DNA of 9,606 nucleotides from CAZYTO01 sp964650405 (GTDB lineage: Bacteria; Acidobacteriota; Thermoanaerobaculia; Gp7-AA8): assembly GCA_964650405.1 (NCBI GenBank), contig CAZYTO010000226.1, forward strand, positions 1-9,606, written 5' to 3'. The translations under genes were made by a program, and so were the position numbers. The notes under the pieces were generated by a model. The model saw only the letters and a list, made by a program, of their open reading frames with translations. It was not told the origin of the DNA and ran no database searches. Shown in pieces: positions 5,525-9,606 of the stretch. Each line of letters begins with the position of its first letter. Positions within the stretch are counted from its first letter, which is position 1.

Positions 5525-6928
5525 CTACTCCGGCATGTAATCCGGCGTGGGCTCGTAGTTGAAGAACTTCGTGATGTCGTTGCGGAAGACGAGCTTGAAG
5601 TCGCCGATGGGGCCGTTGCGCTGCTTGGAGATGATGATCTCGGCGATGCCTTTCTGGTCGGTGTCCTTGTTGTACACCTCGTCGCGGTAGATGAAGGCCA
5701 CGAGATCGGCGTCCTGCTCGATGGAGCCGGATTCGCGCAGGTCGGCGAGCTGCGGGCGGTGGTCGCCGGTCCGCTGCTCGGGACGGCGGGAGAGCTGGGA
5801 GAGGGAGATGAGCGGGCAGTTGAGCTCCTTGGCGATGGCCTTGAGGCCGCGGGAGATCTGCGAGATCTCCTGGTTGCGCGACTCGACCTTCCCTTTCACG
5901 GACATGAGCTGCAGGTAGTCGACCATGACGATGTCGAGGCCGGCCTCCATGTGCAGGCGGCGGGCCTTGGCGCGCATCTCCATGATGTCCATGCCGGCGG
6001 TGTCGTCGACGAAGATCTTGGCCTTCGAGAGCCGCGCGGCGGCCTCGGCCAGCTCCCGCATGTTCTTGTCGGAGAGCATGCCGGAGCGGAGGAGGTGGCT
6101 CGACACGCCGGCCTCGGAAGAGAGCAGGCGGAGGCCGATCTGTTCCTTCGACATTTCGAGGGAGAAGAAGCCGACCGAGTGCAACCGGTCATGGGGCGGC
6201 CGCGGGCCGCCGTCGCGACCCGGTACAGCGATGGCTTCGGCGATGTTCATGAGGAGAGAGGTCTTTCCCATGGAGGGCCGGGCGGCGATGATGATGAGGT
6301 CCTGCTTCTGGAACCCCGAAGTCATCTCGTTGAAGTGGTCGTACCCGGTGGGCACGCCGGTGAGCATCTTCGTTCCGCGGTTCATGAAGAGCTGCTCGAC
6401 CGCGTGCATGTTGGAGCGGGTGATGCGATCGAGGGCCACGAAGCCCTTCTCCGTGCTCCCCTCGGCGATCTCGTACATCGACTTCTCGGCGATGGACAGC
6501 ACGTCCGCCGGCTCGTTCGGCGTGTCCAGCGCGGCCCGCATCACGGAGTTCCCGAGAATGATCAGGCGGCGCAGGGTCGACTTTTCCTTGACGATGCGGG
6601 CGTAGCGCTCGACGTTGGCGATGTCCGGGACCATGTCCGTCAGCGAGGCCACGTACGCCGCGCCGCCGATGGCTTCGAGCTGCCCCCGCCGGTACAGCTC
6701 CTCCTTGAGGGTGAGGGTGTCGATGGGCCGGCTCTGCTCCGCGAGGTCGCGCATCGCGGCGAAGATCTGCCGGTTGGCTTCCTTGAAGAAATCTTCGGTG
6801 TCGACCGTCCCGATCACGCGGTAGAAGGCGTTGCTGGAGAGGAGAATCGAGCCGAGCACGGCGCGCTCGGCATCCGGATTCTGCGGCAGTGGCCGGTCGA
6901 GGGCCACGTCGAGTTGAGCGACACTCAT
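5525..6928 (-). CDS. dnaB: Replicative DNA helicase DnaB
   Basis: The product is 467 residues, normal family length. DnaB is the hexameric 5'-3' helicase that unwinds DNA at the replication fork and recruits primase. The N-terminal collar domain occupies about 12-118, starting PLPQNPDAERAVLGSILL. After a linker, the RecA-like C-terminal domain carries Walker A ARPSMGKTS (216-224), the catalytic Glu in FSLEMS (Glu258), Walker B IVMVDYLQL (333-341), SLSQLSR (375-381), DLRESGSIEQDAD (396-408) and the SKQRNGP finger motif (434-440, Arg437). No intein is present. Compared with E. coli DnaB from memory, the stretch between GKT and FSLEM is 31 rather than 20 residues, the extra part being Pro/Gly/Arg-rich (about 236-250). 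The ATG at 6928 gives the expected N-terminus, but no Shine-Dalgarno sequence is visible before it, so the transcript may be leaderless or use a weak site. Confidence 0.97.
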   Translation of the reverse strand: MSVAQLDVALDRPLPQNPDAERAVLGSILLSSNAFYRVIGTVDTEDFFKEANRQIFAAMRDLAEQSRPIDTLTLKEELYRRGQLEAIGGAAYVASLTDMVPDIANVERYARIVKEKSTLRRLIILGNSVMRAALDTPNEPADVLSIAEKSMYEIAEGSTEKGFVALDRITRSNMHAVEQLFMNRGTKMLTGVPTGYDHFNEMTSGFQKQDLIIIAARPSMGKTSLLMNIAEAIAVPGRDGGPRPPHDRLHSVGFFSLEMSKEQIGLRLLSSEAGVSSHLLRSGMLSDKNMRELAEAAARLSKAKIFVDDTAGMDIMEMRAKARRLHMEAGLDIVMVDYLQLMSVKGKVESRNQEISQISRGLKAIAKELNCPLISLSQLSRRPEQRTGDHRPQLADLRESGSIEQDADLVAFIYRDEVYNKDTDQKGIAEIIISKQRNGPIGDFKLVFRNDITKFFNYEPTPDYMPE

Positions 6929-7179
6929 TTGTCGTAGAAGAAGAGAATCAACTGGACTAGAAAGGCGTGATGGTAAGGCCGGCTTTCGAGTCCGCGCGGA
7001 TGCTCACAGTCCCTCCACAATCCCTCCACACGTTTTCCGCAGCGGCGCAAAGACGCCGGCTCAGGGGAGTCGTCTCGAAGAGTAGCACCGGACTCGCGAC
7101 ACCGCCGGCGAGAGGTCTGCGGTGGTGTGGAAAAGTGAGGATTCCGCTTGACAGGTTCTACACAGCGTAGAGCCCTTCG

Positions 7180-7205
7180 GAGGGGTCTGTGCTACCCCTC
7201 GTAGC
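7180..7205 (+). promoter_or_regulatory. Overlapping alternative hairpins in the parvulin-gene leader
   Basis: GAGGGGT (7180-7186) pairs perfectly with ACCCCTC (7194-7200) around a 7-nt loop. GCTAC (7191-7195) pairs with GTAGC (7201-7205) around a 5-nt loop. The two share bases 7194-7195 and the second stem's left arm lies in the first loop, so they exclude each other. They lie 70-95 bases before the parvulin start. Functional relevance is unproven; stems this short occur by chance in GC-rich DNA. Confidence 0.2.
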
Positions 7206-7263
7206 TTCTCGGAATCCATCTCAGCGTAACCATGTTCCTCCGCCCGTCGTCAGAGACCCGTTC

Positions 7264-7269
7264 GGAGGA
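7264..7269 (+). promoter_or_regulatory. Ribosome binding site of the parvulin gene
   Basis: GGAGGA lies six bases before the ATG at 7276 and fixes that start, which also gives a proper signal peptide. Confidence 0.8.
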
Positions 7270-7275
7270 ATTTGA

Positions 7276-8214
7276 ATGAAACGCATGCTCATGCTTCCGC
7301 TGCTCGCGCTGACCCTTCCCCTGGCCGCGCAGCAGGCGGCGCCGACGCCGGCGCCCACGGCGCCCGGCGACAAGATCGTGGCAGTGATCAACGGAGAGAC
7401 GATCACGGCGGCACGGCTCGATCAGCTTTGGAATCGCATCCCCCCCAAGACGAGGGATCAGTACAAGACCAACGGCGGGAAGGGCGCCTTCCTCAACAAC
7501 TACATCGGCAAGCGCTTGGTCGTTCAGGAGGCGCTCAAGCGCGGGTTCGACAAGAAGGCCGAAGTGGTGTCCGACGTGGCCGCGGCCCGGGAGACGGCGC
7601 TCTTCGACTGGTACGTGCATGACGTCGTCGCCTCGGGAATCGTGGCAGAGCCGGCGGTGCGGAAGTTCTACGACGAGAACGCCGACAACTTCAAGACGCC
7701 TGAGAAGATCAAAGTGCGGCACATCGTCCTGATCGCCAATCCGGCGGCGGTGAACGGCAAGACCAAGCAAGATGCGCTCAACCTGGCGCAGCAGATCTCC
7801 CTGCAGCTCTACCCGTTCTTCCACAACCCCGACGACAGCGAAGCGACGAAAGTGGCCCGCGTGCGCAAGTTCGCCGAACTGGCGGCGCACTACTCAGATG
7901 ACGGCGCCGCGCAGCAGGGCGGCGATCTCGGCTGGGTGGACAAGGGAATGCTCGATCCCCAGTTCGAAGAGGCGGCGTTCGCGCTCCCGGTCGGCCGGGT
8001 CTCCGGCATCGTGGAGACGAAGTACGGCTATCACCTCATCCTGGTCGAGGACAAGAAACCGGCCGGGATGCAGTCGTTCGACGAGGTGAAGGACGAAGTT
8101 CGCGAATACCTGCTGTCGCAGCACCAGGCGGAACTGCTCAACGCCGTACAGCGCCTGACCAACGACCTGCGCAACACCAGCAAGGTCGCGGTCTATCCCG
8201 AGAACATCCGGTAG
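7276..8214 (+). CDS. Secreted peptidyl-prolyl cis-trans isomerase, parvulin (SurA/PpiC type)
   Basis: The product is 312 residues. A signal peptide, MKRMLMLPLLALTLPLAAQQ (1 to about 20), is followed by an Ala/Pro-rich linker (21-30). There is no lipobox cysteine, so it is probably soluble in the periplasm rather than a lipoprotein. Residues 31-140 form a SurA-N-like helical chaperone segment opening with KIVAVINGETITAARLDQL. One parvulin domain spans about 143-259: the conserved histidine in KVRHIVL (His149), SDDGAAQQGGDLGWV (207-221), the FALPVGRVSGIVET strand (235-248) and KYGYHLI (249-255). A helix (267-298) and a short tail close the protein. Parvulins of this form catalyse prolyl isomerisation and assist folding of exported or outer-membrane proteins. 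E. coli SurA has two parvulin domains, so this is a shorter, single-domain relative. The gene converges on the siroheme-decarboxylase-like gene with a 27-bp spacer and no obvious terminator. Confidence 0.93.
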   Translation: MKRMLMLPLLALTLPLAAQQAAPTPAPTAPGDKIVAVINGETITAARLDQLWNRIPPKTRDQYKTNGGKGAFLNNYIGKRLVVQEALKRGFDKKAEVVSDVAAARETALFDWYVHDVVASGIVAEPAVRKFYDENADNFKTPEKIKVRHIVLIANPAAVNGKTKQDALNLAQQISLQLYPFFHNPDDSEATKVARVRKFAELAAHYSDDGAAQQGGDLGWVDKGMLDPQFEEAAFALPVGRVSGIVETKYGYHLILVEDKKPAGMQSFDEVKDEVREYLLSQHQAELLNAVQRLTNDLRNTSKVAVYPENIR

Positions 8215-8241
8215 CACCTCGGAGCAATCGATTCGAGCAAC

Positions 8242-9606
8242 TTACGAGGCGGCGCTGGCGGCGTGCGTGCCGCCGTGCGCGCTCTCCCACTCCTCGGCCT
8301 CCGGAGCGAAGAAGTTGAGGCGCGCCTTCTTGTACTCCTTGGTCGGGTAGAGGGCCTGCTTCTCCTGGACCTCCGCGTCGATGGCCAGGTCGTTGATGAT
8401 CGACTCGCACTCGTCGACGCTGCGGCCATGCACGATCGTATAGAGGTTGTAGGGCCAGTCGGCGTAGGTGGGGCGAAGGTAGCAGTGCGAGACGGCCCGG
8501 TTCTGGGACATCTTCCGGCCCACGTCTTCGACGCGGCCTTCCGGGACCACCCACACCGCCATGGCGCTGGTGGAGAAGCCCGGCTTGCGGTTCTGGACCA
8601 CGGCCCCGTAGCGGCGCATCTGGCCGCGCTTGAGCAGCGTTTTCGCGGTGGTGAGCAATTCCTCCGAGGTGGCGTTGCCGTTCCGGGCCAGCGCGTCGAA
8701 GGGGCGAGGCTGCAACGGCAGATCGCGCTGCAGCAGGCGAACGGACTCGACCTCCGCCGGCGTGAGCGGAACGTACTTCTCGTCGCCGTTCTCGTCGCCG
8801 TCGCCGCTGTGCTTGAACTGTTGAAGCGTCGGCAGGGGACGGATCGCGTCGCAGCCGGCCTCTTCCCCGAGGATCTCGATCGTCTTCTCCAGCCCCAGCT
8901 TCGAGGAGGGTGGGACGGCGATGGTGAACCAGAGGTTGAAGTCGTGATTACGCTTGTAGTTGGCTGTCACTCCGGGATGGGAATTGACGGCGTTGGCCGC
9001 CTCATCGATGTCGTCGGGAGCAACTCGCGCCGCCACGAGACACGACCGGTAACCGAGCGCGCGCGGATCGAAGTGACCGCAAAAGCTCCGGATCACACCC
9101 TCCCGGCGCAGGCGCTCCGTCCGCTTGATCACCTCCTTCTCGGACATGTCGATCGACTGTCCGATGAAGGCGAAGGGGGTCGACACGAGCGGAATCTCAC
9201 CCTGGCGAGCGGCCAGAAGCTCCCGCCCCTCCTTCACCTTCGTCCCCTCCAGCCTCACCACCAGAGGGACTTTGAGTTTCACTTTTTTGAGAGCCTCCAG
9301 GATGCCCTGGGCGATCACGTCGCATTTCATGATGCCGCCGAAGATATTGACCAACACCGCTTTCACTTTGGGATCTTTCAGAAGTATCTCGAAGGCGGTC
9401 CGCACCTGCTCCACATTCGCCCCGCCTCCCACGTCCAGGAAGTTGGCCGGATCTCCCCCCGCCAGTTTAATGATATCCATGGTGGCCATGGCCAGGCCGG
9501 CGCCGTTCACCATGCAGCCGATGTTGCCGTCCAGGCTGATGTAGGAGATGCCGGCTTTCTTGGCCAAGGTTTCGGCCGGAGAGCTGTCCAGATCCGTTTC
9601 GCGTAC
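8242..9606 (-). CDS. In-frame SucC C-terminus / AhbA-AhbB-type siroheme decarboxylase chimera, 5'-partial
   Basis: One frame of 454 codons runs from the window's right edge to a TAA at 8242. Codons 1 to about 128 match the C-terminal (ligase/CoA-binding) part of succinyl-CoA synthetase beta: DGNIGCMVNGAGLAMATMDI, NFLDVGGGA, KAVLVNIFGGIMKCDVIA and VPLVVRLEGT. The last 25-30 residues of SucC are missing. From about codon 128 to the end there are two Lrp/AsnC-like halves typical of AhbA/AhbB (NirDL-type) siroheme decarboxylases. These enzymes remove two acetate carboxyls from siroheme to give didecarboxysiroheme for alternative haem or haem d1 synthesis. Half one is PLVSTPFAFIG...GVIRSFCGHFDPRALGYRS...HPGVTANYKRNHDFNLWFT. 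Half two is PLTPAEVESVRLLQ...MRRYGAVVQNRKPGF...SHCYLRP...WPYNLYTIVHG. The join is in frame. Lysine codons are AAA in 11 of 12 cases before it and almost all AAG after it. A gene fusion, recombination scar or contig misjoin are all possible. Confidence 0.85.
   Translation of the reverse strand, partial: VRETDLDSSPAETLAKKAGISYISLDGNIGCMVNGAGLAMATMDIIKLAGGDPANFLDVGGGANVEQVRTAFEILLKDPKVKAVLVNIFGGIMKCDVIAQGILEALKKVKLKVPLVVRLEGTKVKEGRELLAARQGEIPLVSTPFAFIGQSIDMSEKEVIKRTERLRREGVIRSFCGHFDPRALGYRSCLVAARVAPDDIDEAANAVNSHPGVTANYKRNHDFNLWFTIAVPPSSKLGLEKTIEILGEEAGCDAIRPLPTLQQFKHSGDGDENGDEKYVPLTPAEVESVRLLQRDLPLQPRPFDALARNGNATSEELLTTAKTLLKRGQMRRYGAVVQNRKPGFSTSAMAVWVVPEGRVEDVGRKMSQNRAVSHCYLRPTYADWPYNLYTIVHGRSVDECESIINDLAIDAEVQEKQALYPTKEYKKARLNFFAPEAEEWESAHGGTHAASAAS
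9205..9265 (-). other. Junction between SucC-like and Ahb-like coding sequence
   Basis: The join falls within the codons for roughly VRLEGTKVKEGRELLAAR. SucC similarity is clear up to VRLEGT. Ahb similarity is clear from ELLAARQGEIPLV, where that family usually has its first helix and a PLV-PFA motif. An EGRELLA-like stretch could fit either family, so the exact breakpoint may lie in a short shared sequence. Lysine codons turn from AAA to AAG at about 9240. Confidence 0.6.

Larger units (their letters stand above)
6929..7275. other. 347-bp divergent spacer between dnaB and the parvulin gene
   Basis: No gene of convincing quality lies here. It must hold promoters for both flanking genes. TCCCTCCACA occurs twice with an 11-bp period (7010-7019, 7021-7030). 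DnaA-box-like words are TGTGGAAAA at 7126-7134 (8/9 to TGTGGATAA) and TTCTACACA at 7156-7164 (7/9 to TTATCCACA). TTGACA at 7148-7153 matches a -35 hexamer, but no acceptable -10 follows at 16-18 bp. Two competing small hairpins lie at 7180-7205. Confidence 0.5.

Noticed and set aside
5525..6928. Intein in DnaB, a common insertion site
   Set aside because: Length is normal and Walker A, Walker B and the finger motif are uninterrupted; only an 11-residue loop is extra.
5489..6937. Long rightward open frame (482 codons) opposite dnaB
   Set aside because: It is antisense to an unmistakable DnaB, has Glu/Asp/Arg/His-rich low-complexity composition and no family motifs. It is a by-product of GC-rich codon use.
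7148..7176. TTGACA as -35 of a sigma-70 promoter for the parvulin gene
   Set aside because: No acceptable -10 hexamer lies 16-18 bp downstream (AGCCCT and neighbours).
9205..9265. Frameshift joining separate sucC and ahb genes
   Set aside because: Both parts are read in the same frame with no stop, and each lacks coding sequence at the join. A single base error would not explain it; loss of intervening DNA or a misjoin is needed.

Overview
The window is GC-rich bacterial DNA; hand-counted 60-base lines range from about 52 to 70 % G+C. It carries seven protein-coding regions and is gene-dense, with both outermost genes cut by the window edges. A precise taxon cannot be read from it. The combination of GC-rich housekeeping genes, an Ala/Gln-ended parvulin signal peptide, heptanucleotide repeats between genes and a siroheme-decarboxylase-type protein would fit Acidobacteriota or a similar GC-rich, mostly uncultured phylum. 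That is an impression, not a demonstration.

Left part (1-3919). A partial membrane protein (+) with a duplicated two-helix module ends at 957. It converges on a leftward cluster of three genes: an NfeD-type long membrane protease (2600-3919), a stomatin-like slipin (1704-2462) and an unrecognised 190-residue helical protein (1135-1707). The last two overlap by ATGA. NfeD/slipin is a known membrane quality-control pair, so the third gene is a candidate extra component. The spacer between the convergent genes holds a textbook MITE-like insertion: a 143-bp element (976-1118) with 16-bp perfect terminal inverted repeats, a 9-bp perfect target duplication, and an internal 20-bp perfect hairpin built from 8-bp units.

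Middle part (3972-7275). A rightward multi-pass membrane protein with a large beta-rich insert lies back to back with nfeD. A heptanucleotide tandem repeat separates its end from the end of the leftward replicative helicase gene dnaB. DnaB is complete, with an 11-residue enlarged loop after Walker A. The 347-bp divergent spacer upstream of dnaB holds several DnaA-box-like words, an 11-bp-period repeat and two mutually exclusive small hairpins.

Right part (7276-9606). A secreted parvulin-type peptidyl-prolyl isomerase (+) converges on the oddest gene of the window. This is one uninterrupted leftward reading frame that starts as the C-terminal part of succinyl-CoA synthetase beta (SucC) and passes in frame into a tandem AhbA-AhbB-type siroheme decarboxylase. 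Lysine codon choice switches sharply at the join (AAA before it, AAG after it), so the two parts probably have different origins. The options are a recent recombination or a contig misjoin; the sequence alone cannot separate them, and this is the first thing to check.
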